A stretch of DNA of 58,981 nt from positions 1 through 58,981 of the IMG/VR virus record IMGVR_UViG_3300035670_000238; one strand, given 5' to 3'. The notes below the pieces were generated by a model. That model did no database searches. It saw nothing but the letters and a program-made list of their open reading frames with translations, and was not told the DNA's origin. The translations under genes were made by a program, and so were the position numbers. The stretch's first letter is position 1. Each line of letters opens with the position of its first letter. Positions 7,162-15,891 of this stretch are shown here, in pieces. The stretch is from a virus.

Positions 7162-8780
7162 TGACAGCGATAGCGATCAAGTCGTTCGATGGCATTGCTC
7201 CCAAGATCCCGGCGCGGTATCTGCCTGACACCGGGGCGCAGACTGCGCTTAATGCGAACGTCTTCAATGGATCGCTGCAACCGCTTGCCAACGTAGGCTC
7301 TTCCGTTACTACGCTCACGAAGGTCGGCACCCCGCTTACCCTGTACCGCTTCGGCCAAGACATCGTCTCCGACACGCAGTATTGGTTCCACTGGACAACC
7401 GATGTTGATGTGGTGCGCGGACAGATCGCGGGCGACACCTCTGAGTGGACGTACTACACCGACGGAGTGCAGCCAAAAGCCACCTACGCTTCGATTGCGA
7501 CCTCGGGGTCTGATTACCCCACCAACTCCATCCCGTTAGGCCTTCCTGCGCCTGCTACGGCCCCCGTAGCGACCGCTGGTGCATTGCCGCCCAGCACAAA
7601 CGCCGTTCAGGAAACCCGTGTCTATGCGTTCACGTACGTCAACAAAGTTTCGGGTATTGAAGTTGAGTCGGCACCCTCTCCGGCCTCTTCTGAGGTCACG
7701 GTCTATCCGACTCAGTCTGTCACGGTGGGCACTTTTGCTTCGGTCCCCGCAGGTTACACTGCTACACACCGTAGGATTTACCGGTCGACGGCGGGTACTT
7801 ATCTGTTTGTCGCCGAGATCGCGATTGCTACAACGTCGTACGTCGACTCTGTTCTTGCTGAAGATCTCGGCGAGGAACTTCCTTCTCTGACGTGGTCCAC
7901 ACCGCCTGACACGTTGGTGGGGCTTACGAACCTGCCGAACGGCATGATGGCTGGGTTCAAGGGACGTGATGTCTACTTCTGCGTGCCCTACCGCCCGTTC
8001 GCGTGGCCAGTGCAGTACATCCAGTCGCTCGACTACCCCGTCGTGGGTCTTGGGCGTATGGACACGACGCTAGCGGTGCTGACCAAGGGTGTACCGTACC
8101 TGATCCAAGGCGCGTCGCCTGACGCGATGGTTGTGGTCAAGTCGAATCTGGAGCAGGCCTGCGCTTCCAAGCGCAGCATTGTGAGCTTTAATGGCGCTGT
8201 GTTGTATGCGAGCCCAGATGGGCTGGTGATGCTGTCTCCGGGTAACTCCAGAGTGATCACCGAACAGATGTTCACACGGGCGCAGTGGCAGTCGCAGATC
8301 CTGCCGACATCGATCCATGCGTACTCGCATGACATGAAGTACATCGCGTTCTATAACAACGGATCGACCTCGGGTGGGTTTGTCTACGATCTTTCTACGG
8401 GCAAGTTCACGCTCAACGATACCTACGCTACAGCGGCCTACGCCGATCTTCAGAATGACAAGCTGTTCTTGACCTTTGCCGATCGTTCGGTGAAAGTCTG
8501 GCTCGCAGGCAGCGCGCGTACTGCGACGTGGAAGTCGAAGAAGTTCACCCTGCCTCGGTTTATGGGGTTTGCAGCGGCCAAGGTTGAGGCTGAGTCCTAC
8601 AACCTGACTGCGAAGTTCTACGCTGATGGGGTGCTCATCCACACCCAGACGGTGACAAGTCGCGAGCCGTTCCGCCTGCCGCCCGTACAAGGGCGTGATT
8701 GGGAGATTCAGATCGAGACTGCGGTCGAGGTCTTCTCGGTGTCGATGGCTGAGGCTGTGGAAGAGCTGAAGAATGTCTAA
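7161..8780 (+). CDS. Putative tail structural protein (539 aa)
   Basis: The product opens MTAIAIKSFDGIAPKIPARY and is rich in beta-strand and aromatic residues throughout, with an Fn3-like region near 135-245 (VQETRVYAFTYVNKVSGIEVE) followed by segments such as YASPDGLVMLSPGNSRVI that suggest a beta-propeller or repeated beta-sheet fold. I know this type as a hypothetical virion protein encoded with J-like tail proteins in podoviruses. It overlaps the next tail gene by 8 bp. A tail hub or tail-tube-associated role is inferred from its position. Confidence 0.65.
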   Translation: MTAIAIKSFDGIAPKIPARYLPDTGAQTALNANVFNGSLQPLANVGSSVTTLTKVGTPLTLYRFGQDIVSDTQYWFHWTTDVDVVRGQIAGDTSEWTYYTDGVQPKATYASIATSGSDYPTNSIPLGLPAPATAPVATAGALPPSTNAVQETRVYAFTYVNKVSGIEVESAPSPASSEVTVYPTQSVTVGTFASVPAGYTATHRRIYRSTAGTYLFVAEIAIATTSYVDSVLAEDLGEELPSLTWSTPPDTLVGLTNLPNGMMAGFKGRDVYFCVPYRPFAWPVQYIQSLDYPVVGLGRMDTTLAVLTKGVPYLIQGASPDAMVVVKSNLEQACASKRSIVSFNGAVLYASPDGLVMLSPGNSRVITEQMFTRAQWQSQILPTSIHAYSHDMKYIAFYNNGSTSGGFVYDLSTGKFTLNDTYATAAYADLQNDKLFLTFADRSVKVWLAGSARTATWKSKKFTLPRFMGFAAAKVEAESYNLTAKFYADGVLIHTQTVTSREPFRLPPVQGRDWEIQIETAVEVFSVSMAEAVEELKNV

Positions 8781-11700
8781 GCGGCTCCCCTTTATCGTCT
8801 CTGATATCCCCAGAGACCTTCGTACCTTTCTTGACCGGATCCGAGAGCTGATCACAGGTGCAGGACAAGAGCGACTTGTCACGGCCAAAGAGCTTGCGGA
8901 TTCTGGTATTGCAACGATCGATCAATCCGGCAACCTGACGCCGTCCACCAGCGCGGCCTACTACGCTACGCCACCTGCACCGACCAACGTCACGGCAACG
9001 GCTGCAACACGCAACATCATCGTTGAGTGGGACGCTCCGCTTTACAACGGCCATGCGTACGCTGAGATCTGGCGACACACGTCGGACGTCATCGGTTCGG
9101 CTGTGCGAGTGGGGATGGTGCCGGGGTCGGTATTTACTGACTCGGTAGGGCCGGGTGCTACGCGCTACTACTGGGTGCGGTTTGTCAATGTTGATAGTAC
9201 GCCGGGGGCATACAACGCAGTATCAGGTGTAAGCGCCACGACATCGACTGAGGTGTCGTACCTTCTGTCCACTCTTACCAGCCAGATCACGTCATCACAG
9301 CTTGCATCTTCGCTGAATTCTCGCATTGATCTGATCGATGGACCGTCGACAACGGTCGGTACCATCCCTTACCAGCTATCGACGTTGCAGGGTCAGATCG
9401 ACGATCTGAACGACACGCCTACCTACGACAACGGCACTACATACGCAGCCGACGACATCGTTAAATACGATGGCGGGCTGTACAAAGCTTTGCAGGCTAC
9501 GACCGGCAACCTTCCGACAAATACAACGTACTGGGAGAAGATCGGTGACTATACGTCGTTGGCTGACGCGGTTGCTGCACACTCCACAGACATCGCAACA
9601 CTAACAACAGATTTATCCGCAGAAACATCTGCTCGCACAACGCTGGCGTCTCAGATCCGAGGGTCGTATACCGGCAGTGATTTGGCGCTTGTGACGTCGG
9701 GTTTGATCTACGACGAGAAGGTGGCGCGGTCTCAGATTGCAACGGACCTTGGTACCGAGGTAACGGCGCGTGAAGGCCTTGCAGCTCAGATCCGGGGGAG
9801 TTACACCGGTAGTGATCTCGCGGCGGTCACGTCAGGCCTGATTTACTCCGAACGTGAGGCTCGGGTCACAGCAGTTACGGCCGTAGCTAGCTCGGTTACT
9901 ACGCTTGACGCGCAGGTCAACGACGTCACAACAGGCCTTCCAGCGACTCGTTCGTTGCTTCTGACGGACTACTATACCGGTGCTACAGTCGACTCATCGA
10001 TCACGTCGGCAAAGACCTCGCTCAAAGCCTATGCTGATATCCAGTCCAAGGTATTCCGACAAGCAGCGGCTCCGACAAAGCGTGGTGTAGACCCTGACAC
10101 CGCAGCAGACCTGCCGCTCAAGGCAGGCGACATCTGGATTGATTCGGATGATGCGAACAAGAACTATGCATGGAGCGGGTCGGCATGGGTCGCGACGACG
10201 GATACCGCCGCTTTCGATGCGTGGATCTTGGCTACGTACACCCCGGGTGTCACGTCATTGCAGACTCAGGTCGATGCCAAGGCCGAGACGTGGTTCCAGA
10301 CCTCAGACCCCAGCACTGCGTGGACAGATCAGCCCACCCGTGACAAACACAACGGCGACCTTTGGTATGACACGGATGCAGCTACCAAAAAGCTGAAGCG
10401 ATACCGGGCCTCAGACAACACATGGGTCGATATCGACGATCAGACGGCGATTGATGCGGCAGCGGCAGCAGCCACAGCTCAGTCCACTGCGGATGGCAAG
10501 ATCACGACGTTTGCCCAGAATGACGCTCCCACGGCCGAGGGTGAAGGCGATCTGTGGATTGATACGAACGACAGCAACAAACCGTATCGTTGGAATGGTT
10601 CCGCATGGGTAGAGGTGCGGGACGGCACGATTGCGACGGTAGATGCCCGAGTCACGACGGTTGAGCAGACCAAGATCGGCTACGCCACCCGTAACTCGAC
10701 GGGGTTTGCTTTCGACAACAGTGGAGCGATCCGATACAAGACCGACGTTGATGCGTGGAATGCTCTGTACCCTCTTGACCAATTGACGTGGAACGTCGGG
10801 CTTCCGCTCGCTACAGCGGTCAAACAGGTCTCGGTCACCGACGGACAAGGCAACACGGCTGCGATTGAGCAGGCCTTCACAACCCAGAAGACGGTCAATG
10901 ATGGCCTGTACGCGCAATACTCGGTCAAGATTGATAACAACGGCTACGTATCAGGATTTGGGTTGTCGTCGACACTTGTCAACGCAACGCCGTTTAGCCA
11001 GTTCGCAATACGCGCGGATCGTTTTAGTATCACCAACCCTTCTGTCAGTCGCGTTCAGCTAACATCTGCTGGCACGATTGGTAGTAATACCAGTACGTAT
11101 TGGTATTCATCAGGCCCCCATAATTTTATTGTTGGGGACATCATAGAAATAACTGGCGCTGATGTTCCACAAGCGTTGACTGTCAATTATGTAGATGGTT
11201 ATCAGTTTAGGACACAGTACACGGGCACCGTTGCCTTTACACTAACTAATGTTTACGCCGCAAAGATATCTATACCCTTTATTGTTGACAGCGGCGTTGT
11301 TTACATCGACTCAGCGTTTATAAAAAACGCTTCGATTACAAACGCGAAGATAGAAAACCTAGCTGTTGATGCAGCCAAGATTGCTAACGCCACCATCACA
11401 GGTGGCAAGATTGCGAATGCAACGATCACAGCTTCTAATATCGCAAATGCTACGATTACCGGTAGCAAGATTGCCAACTCTACAATTACCGGTTCGCTTC
11501 TTGTCAACGCAACTATTACAGACGTGCAGATTGCTACGGCTGCAATTACCTCCGCTAAGATCGGAGACCTTCAGGTCGACACGATCAAGATAGCCAACAA
11601 CGCTGTTACTACAACAGCTAGCGCGTTTACCGCTGGAGCTGTTCAGCACCCCGACACCGCGTGGCTTTGGTTGCAGCAAGTTACCATTACTACGACTGGC

Positions 11701-11982
11701 GCTCGGGTGTATGTTTCGTTCACAGCCTATCCGTTCGGTAGCGCCGAGGTATTAGACGGTAGTGTTTATTTTGTGTATCCCATTTATCGGTTGCAACGCG
11801 GTTCTACAGTTGTATTAGAGACGGGTACTAATGCTTCTGGTTCATATTCTGAAGTTTTAGCGGCTGGTACATATACGTTTTATTTATATGGTAGTCGCAC
11901 TACGTACGGCGGCGTACTCCCTATAGATCGCATACCTACGTCTAGTTATAGGTCTATGTTTGCAATTGAGACTAAAAAATGA
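8773..11982 (+). CDS. J-like tail-tip / host-specificity protein (1069 aa)
   Basis: Residues ~70-155 form an Fn3 domain (APTNVTATAATRNIIVEWDA). Further on there is a duplicated segment (QIRGSYTGSDLA twice), three copies of a small domain with GD(I/L)W(I/Y)D...W...W (near residues 455, 535 and 590), and a C-terminal region like phage lambda J (FGLSSTLVNATPFSQFAIRA ... VYIDSAFIKNASIT). Near 850-945 there are tandem ~10-residue repeats (IANATITGSK). A terminal beta-sandwich-like domain follows. It probably forms the tail tip or spike that contacts the host. From about 10,995 on the DNA is clearly more AT-rich, suggesting replacement of the receptor-facing end. Confidence 0.75.
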   Translation: MSKRLPFIVSDIPRDLRTFLDRIRELITGAGQERLVTAKELADSGIATIDQSGNLTPSTSAAYYATPPAPTNVTATAATRNIIVEWDAPLYNGHAYAEIWRHTSDVIGSAVRVGMVPGSVFTDSVGPGATRYYWVRFVNVDSTPGAYNAVSGVSATTSTEVSYLLSTLTSQITSSQLASSLNSRIDLIDGPSTTVGTIPYQLSTLQGQIDDLNDTPTYDNGTTYAADDIVKYDGGLYKALQATTGNLPTNTTYWEKIGDYTSLADAVAAHSTDIATLTTDLSAETSARTTLASQIRGSYTGSDLALVTSGLIYDEKVARSQIATDLGTEVTAREGLAAQIRGSYTGSDLAAVTSGLIYSEREARVTAVTAVASSVTTLDAQVNDVTTGLPATRSLLLTDYYTGATVDSSITSAKTSLKAYADIQSKVFRQAAAPTKRGVDPDTAADLPLKAGDIWIDSDDANKNYAWSGSAWVATTDTAAFDAWILATYTPGVTSLQTQVDAKAETWFQTSDPSTAWTDQPTRDKHNGDLWYDTDAATKKLKRYRASDNTWVDIDDQTAIDAAAAAATAQSTADGKITTFAQNDAPTAEGEGDLWIDTNDSNKPYRWNGSAWVEVRDGTIATVDARVTTVEQTKIGYATRNSTGFAFDNSGAIRYKTDVDAWNALYPLDQLTWNVGLPLATAVKQVSVTDGQGNTAAIEQAFTTQKTVNDGLYAQYSVKIDNNGYVSGFGLSSTLVNATPFSQFAIRADRFSITNPSVSRVQLTSAGTIGSNTSTYWYSSGPHNFIVGDIIEITGADVPQALTVNYVDGYQFRTQYTGTVAFTLTNVYAAKISIPFIVDSGVVYIDSAFIKNASITNAKIENLAVDAAKIANATITGGKIANATITASNIANATITGSKIANSTITGSLLVNATITDVQIATAAITSAKIGDLQVDTIKIANNAVTTTASAFTAGAVQHPDTAWLWLQQVTITTTGARVYVSFTAYPFGSAEVLDGSVYFVYPIYRLQRGSTVVLETGTNASGSYSEVLAAGTYTFYLYGSRTTYGGVLPIDRIPTSSYRSMFAIETKK

Positions 11983-12413
11983 AGTACGTTATTTATCGTC
12001 CGTCGGGAGAAATATCTCGCGTTGTAGAGTGCGATGACCCTGACGAACAACTAGGTGATGGCGAGCGGTGGATACGTGGTAACGCTGATGACGTTACGCA
12101 GTGGGTAAAAAATGGTCAGCTTGAGCACCGAGGCCCGCCGCCTAGTTCGTTTCATGTATTTGACCACCGTACCGAGCAATGGGTCGACCCTCGTTCTAAG
12201 TCCGATATCGACAAACATGCCGCAATGACTGTAAGAGTGGAACGAGATAAGCGGTTGCTTGCCTCAGATTGGACCGATACCTCCACTGCGCCAACACGTT
12301 TAGGTGAGCAATTGTATTCTGCGTGGCAATCCTATCGACAATCACTGCGGGATATCCCTAAACAGGCTACTTTCCCACACAACGTCAATTGGCCAACACC
12401 TCCGCAATTATGA
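11979..12413 (+). CDS. Tail fibre assembly / tail assembly chaperone-like protein (144 aa)
   Basis: The ATG overlaps the preceding tail gene by 4 bp. The C-terminal half has the signature of phage tail assembly chaperones: RDKRLLASDWT ... YRQSLRDIPKQ ... FPHNVNWPTPPQ. Such proteins act after expression to help fold or attach fibres and are usually encoded just after the fibre they serve, as here. The gene shares the AT-richer composition of the 3' end of the preceding tail gene, which suggests the two move together. Confidence 0.75.
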   Translation: MKYVIYRPSGEISRVVECDDPDEQLGDGERWIRGNADDVTQWVKNGQLEHRGPPPSSFHVFDHRTEQWVDPRSKSDIDKHAAMTVRVERDKRLLASDWTDTSTAPTRLGEQLYSAWQSYRQSLRDIPKQATFPHNVNWPTPPQL

Positions 12414-12703
12414 CGACCTCAACCACACCCAAACGAAAGCCCCGTCGCACCGTTGTCTCTCGGATCGTTCTGACCGAAGCCGAGATTCAGGCCATGGTTG
12501 ACCAAGCTGCCAAGCGGGCGCTTGAGTCCGTAGGGCTTCATGATGAGACGGCAGGTAAGGACGTGCAGGATCTTCGCTCTCTGATCGATGCATGGCGAGG
12601 GATGAAGAAGACGGCGATGCGCACTGTCGTGCAGTTTGTGACGGTCACCTTGCTGGGTGTCCTCGCCATCGGCGCGTCAGTGAAGTTCTGGCGTAATGAA
12701 TAA
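12410..12703 (+). CDS. DUF6127-like single-span membrane protein (97 aa)
   Basis: I chose ATG 12410, which overlaps the previous stop as ATGA, over the in-frame upstream ATG at 12389. The product has a basic N-terminus (TPKRKPRRT), a helical stretch (TEAEIQAMVDQAAKRALESV), the motif DVQDLRSLIDAWRGMKKTAM, and one membrane segment at ~73-90 (VTVTLLGVLAIGASV). This layout matches the DUF6127 family of phage membrane proteins, possibly an additional holin or membrane-associated virion factor. Confidence 0.65.
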   Translation: MTTSTTPKRKPRRTVVSRIVLTEAEIQAMVDQAAKRALESVGLHDETAGKDVQDLRSLIDAWRGMKKTAMRTVVQFVTVTLLGVLAIGASVKFWRNE

Positions 12704-12725
12704 GCCTGCGTCATAATACGGCTCT

Positions 12726-13142
12726 ATGACTCAGCTTGTCTTCCATGATAAGGCTCGCGTCGCAGCGTGGGTCGCGGAAAGAGTGGGTCAGGGTGCTGAT
12801 TGGGGTTCCTACTACGCCATGGGCGTTGAGCGAGACGGTCAGATGATTGCCGGTGTTGTGATCAACAATTTCAACGGGGCTAACGCCACGGCACACATCG
12901 CGATCGACCGATTCACCAAAGCTATCGTTCCGCTCTTCCAAGCTATCTGCGACTACGCTTTCAACCAGTGCAAGCTCAAGCGCTTGACTGGCATGGTCCC
13001 GTCCAACGAACCCCGCACGATCGCCTTCGACAAGCATATTGGCTTTGAAGACGAGTTCATCATGAAAGACGGCGCACCCGGCGCTGATATGCACGTTCTT
13101 GTAATGTGGCCCGACAAATGTCGCTGGCTGCGTAAGGAGTAA
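12726..13142 (+). CDS. GNAT-like acetyltransferase (138 aa)
   Basis: The 138-aa product shows a compact alpha/beta pattern like phage GNAT proteins: a beta-strand pair (YYAMGVERDGQMIAGVVINN), a central helix after TAHIAIDRFTKAIV, and the late motif LTGMVPSNEPRTIAFDKHIGF, where NEP/T and KHIGF resemble GNAT motif B. Such genes are often found among podovirus virion genes. The canonical acetyl-CoA loop (Q/R-x-x-G-x-G/A) is not obvious, so activity is uncertain. It is followed 2 bp later by the next structural gene. Confidence 0.55.
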   Translation: MTQLVFHDKARVAAWVAERVGQGADWGSYYAMGVERDGQMIAGVVINNFNGANATAHIAIDRFTKAIVPLFQAICDYAFNQCKLKRLTGMVPSNEPRTIAFDKHIGFEDEFIMKDGAPGADMHVLVMWPDKCRWLRKE

Positions 13143-13144
13143 TC

Positions 13145-14188
13145 ATGGGTGGAAAATCCGCACCGCCGCCAGACTATAGCCCGCTGGCCAGCGCTAGCAA
13201 AGAAGCCGCCGAGACGATGGCAGGCCTTGGTCGCGAGCAACTTGCGTTTGCTCGTCAGCAGTACGGTGAGCTTTCGCCTATCGCACGTGAGATCGCGCAG
13301 TCACAGATTGCTGCTCAGCGACAACAGATGGCGCAGGCCCAAGACTACTACGACTACGCTCGAACTACGTTCAGGCCTGTCGAGCAGGGGTTGGTTCGAC
13401 AAGCCATGGAATTCAACACTGACGCATACCGAGAACAACTGGCGCAAGAGGCTGCGGCCGCAGCCGGTCGTGCGTTCGGTACGACGCAGGCCGCCTCAGA
13501 GCGCGCGATGCGCTCGATGGGTGTCAATCCCAACTCAGGTGCAGGTCTCGCATTGCAGTCTCAGGCCAACCTTGGGTTGGCTGCGCAACGCGCAGGGGCT
13601 ATGACCGGTGCTCGCAGACAAGCCGAGCAGCTAGGCTGGGCTCGGCAGATGGATGTCACGGGTCTCGGTCGTGGCCTCCCCGGTGCGTCGCTCGCCGCGT
13701 ACGGCGGTGCTACAGGTGCAGGTTCGGCAGGCCTTGCGTCGTCGATGGCTCCGGCCAATCAGTTTGGTGCGCTGTACGGACAAGGTGTTGGGTCGATCCA
13801 GAGCGGTCTCGGTATGCAGATCCAAGGGCTTGGCTCGGTACTTAATGCACAGACCAGCTACGCCAATGCAATGAACTCTCAGGCCGATCCATTCGCCAGC
13901 ATTGTTGGTATGGGTCTGGGCGCGTACGCAGGTGGGTTTGGTGGTGCGGCAGGAAGAGCTGCTGGCTCCGACCGACGGCTGAAGACCAACATCACGCAAG
14001 TCGGTGTCGATGTACGCACCAGCCTCCCGCTTTACGAGTTCGAATACAAGTCTGAGCCCGGCAAGCGCTTCCGTGGTGTCATGGCCGATGAGGTCTTGCA
14101 GAAGTACCCGCACGCAGTGCATAAGACAACCGACGGCATCATGTACGTCGACTACGGTGCTCTTGGCATCGCGATGACGAGGGTCTGA
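13145..14188 (+). CDS. Virion protein with C-terminal S74-like chaperone domain (347 aa)
   Basis: The first ~275 residues are Ala/Gly/Gln-rich and helical (QSQIAAQRQQMAQAQDYYDY), like internal virion or ejection proteins. The last ~70 resemble the Peptidase_S74 intramolecular chaperone domain: SDRRLKTNITQVG ... LPLYEFEYK ... RGVMADEV ... VDYGAL. S74 domains normally trimerise fibres and release themselves by cleavage at a Ser-Asp near their start; an SD pair is present (GSDRRLK). A small helical carrier is unusual. It is encoded 2 bp before the next ejection-type gene. Confidence 0.7.
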   Translation: MGGKSAPPPDYSPLASASKEAAETMAGLGREQLAFARQQYGELSPIAREIAQSQIAAQRQQMAQAQDYYDYARTTFRPVEQGLVRQAMEFNTDAYREQLAQEAAAAAGRAFGTTQAASERAMRSMGVNPNSGAGLALQSQANLGLAAQRAGAMTGARRQAEQLGWARQMDVTGLGRGLPGASLAAYGGATGAGSAGLASSMAPANQFGALYGQGVGSIQSGLGMQIQGLGSVLNAQTSYANAMNSQADPFASIVGMGLGAYAGGFGGAAGRAAGSDRRLKTNITQVGVDVRTSLPLYEFEYKSEPGKRFRGVMADEVLQKYPHAVHKTTDGIMYVDYGALGIAMTRV

Positions 14189-14190
14189 TC

Positions 14191-15882
14191 ATGGCTAATT
14201 TCTTCAAAGGCCTCGCCGGTGGCTTTCAGACCGGTCTGCAATTCAGTGACGCCATGCGCCGCCGTCAGGAGTATGAGGAGCAGCAGGCTGAACGCGAGCA
14301 ACTACGCGGCATTTTTACTGGGCAGCCTACGGTAACGCCCGGTACTGCGGCGACGCCTGAGCAAATTCGTAGCGCAGGTCTTGAGACTGGCCGCATGCAA
14401 ATGCAGGACATCGCCGACTTCGGTTTGTCGGCGCAAGAGGCTGCACGCTACGCACCGCAGATGCCCTCAGAGGCGGCAACGACCACGCCGACGATGTACA
14501 GCTATGGTGGGCTGACTCGCCAGACGCCGTTTACTCCGGCTGAACTTGATCGCTCGCGGATGGAACAGGCTGCTCGTGTTATCGCAGTGCGAGATCCAGT
14601 GCGGGCTGCTCAGCTCATGCAAGGGATACGGCGCGAGGATATTGTAGCGGCTCAAGAAGAGCGTGCTGCACGGTTGTTCCCGGGGCAGTTGCAGGCTCAA
14701 GAGCAGGCGTTGAAAACCGGTGCGCTTGGGTTAGCGGCAGCACTACGTACGGATGCAAAGAATCGTGCCTTCGACACTGGATGGGCCGAACTTAACCAGC
14801 AGACGTTTGAGACGCCAGAAGCACGTGCGAATGCGTTTGTAGACCTTGTGGCGCGCACCCAAGGTCCTGTAGCTGCGGAGAATTTGCGGGCGTCGATGAC
14901 TACGAATCAGATCAATGACCTTACTCTTCAAACCTCAAGACTCACGCAAGGGTTCAATGAGGCGTTCCGTAAAGGTCCTGATGCCGTGATGAAGTGGGTT
15001 GATGAGCAAAACCCTGACTTCACTCTCAAGCGCGACGGCAACAACCTGACCATTACCTATGCCGATGGGCGTTCGGAAGTTGAAAGTTTCGAGTCGCCAG
15101 CTAAGCTGATGTCGTACTTTGCAGCACAAGCGTCGCCTACAAATTTTATAACTTACGAGAACAACCGACTGAAACGCGAGAACGAAGCTGAACGTAACAG
15201 AGTTTTACGTGAAGCATACGGCGCAAAAACACCGTCTGCGCGTATTTCCGACGCAGAAGCCGCGCTTGGTCGACCACTAACTCCACAAGAAAGATCTACT
15301 CTTTTGGGGCTTACTCCCAAGGCTGCTGTACGTGACCTAACGGTTCCGCAGCAAAGGGCGTATGAAGAAGCCATCAAGAGTGACCAATGGAAAATGGCGC
15401 GAAGTGATGCTGAGCGTATCCAGATTCTTCGAAATTATCGTGTGCCGCCTGAGCTTGTTGGTTTTGAGGGTATGCCGTCACCCAGAGTGGGTGGAGCACC
15501 CGGTTCAGAAACACCGTCGCCTGCTACACCACAACCGGGGCTCACCCGTCCTAGCGGTACGCAGAATTTGCAATCGATGGTTGCCGGTCCTGAGCGCATG
15601 CCTCAAGCTGAAAGGTTACGTCGCATTCAAGAAGAAGCTGACATGCGGGGGCTGGCCCGAGATGAAGAGCGAGCTATTAGGCGAGCACAGGTTGATGAAA
15701 GGCGAGCAGAGGTTGAGAAACTTGGACTTACCGCAGCAGAGGTTCCTACACGGGTATCTCCTGAGCGTGCTCGCATCTTGCGCAACTCCGCGTACTTCGA
15801 GTTATTTCCGCGAGATGTTCAGCAAGCGCTTACTGAGCAATCAGGTATGACTCAGCGTAGTTGGGAAAACCGGTCTCGCTAA
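14191..15882 (+). CDS. Putative internal virion / ejection protein (563 aa)
   Basis: The start (MANFFKGLAGGFQTGLQFSD) is a glycine-rich amphipathic helix followed by long charged helices with many Gln, Glu and Arg residues. This resembles the middle-sized DNA-ejection proteins of podoviruses, encoded between a small and a very large partner exactly as here. A Pro/Ser/Thr-rich linker lies near 428-455. No enzymatic motif is visible. The function is inferred from composition and from the order small (347), medium (563), very large (2200) protein. Confidence 0.6.
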   Translation: MANFFKGLAGGFQTGLQFSDAMRRRQEYEEQQAEREQLRGIFTGQPTVTPGTAATPEQIRSAGLETGRMQMQDIADFGLSAQEAARYAPQMPSEAATTTPTMYSYGGLTRQTPFTPAELDRSRMEQAARVIAVRDPVRAAQLMQGIRREDIVAAQEERAARLFPGQLQAQEQALKTGALGLAAALRTDAKNRAFDTGWAELNQQTFETPEARANAFVDLVARTQGPVAAENLRASMTTNQINDLTLQTSRLTQGFNEAFRKGPDAVMKWVDEQNPDFTLKRDGNNLTITYADGRSEVESFESPAKLMSYFAAQASPTNFITYENNRLKRENEAERNRVLREAYGAKTPSARISDAEAALGRPLTPQERSTLLGLTPKAAVRDLTVPQQRAYEEAIKSDQWKMARSDAERIQILRNYRVPPELVGFEGMPSPRVGGAPGSETPSPATPQPGLTRPSGTQNLQSMVAGPERMPQAERLRRIQEEADMRGLARDEERAIRRAQVDERRAEVEKLGLTAAEVPTRVSPERARILRNSAYFELFPRDVQQALTEQSGMTQRSWENRSR

Positions 15883-15891
15883 GGAACCACC

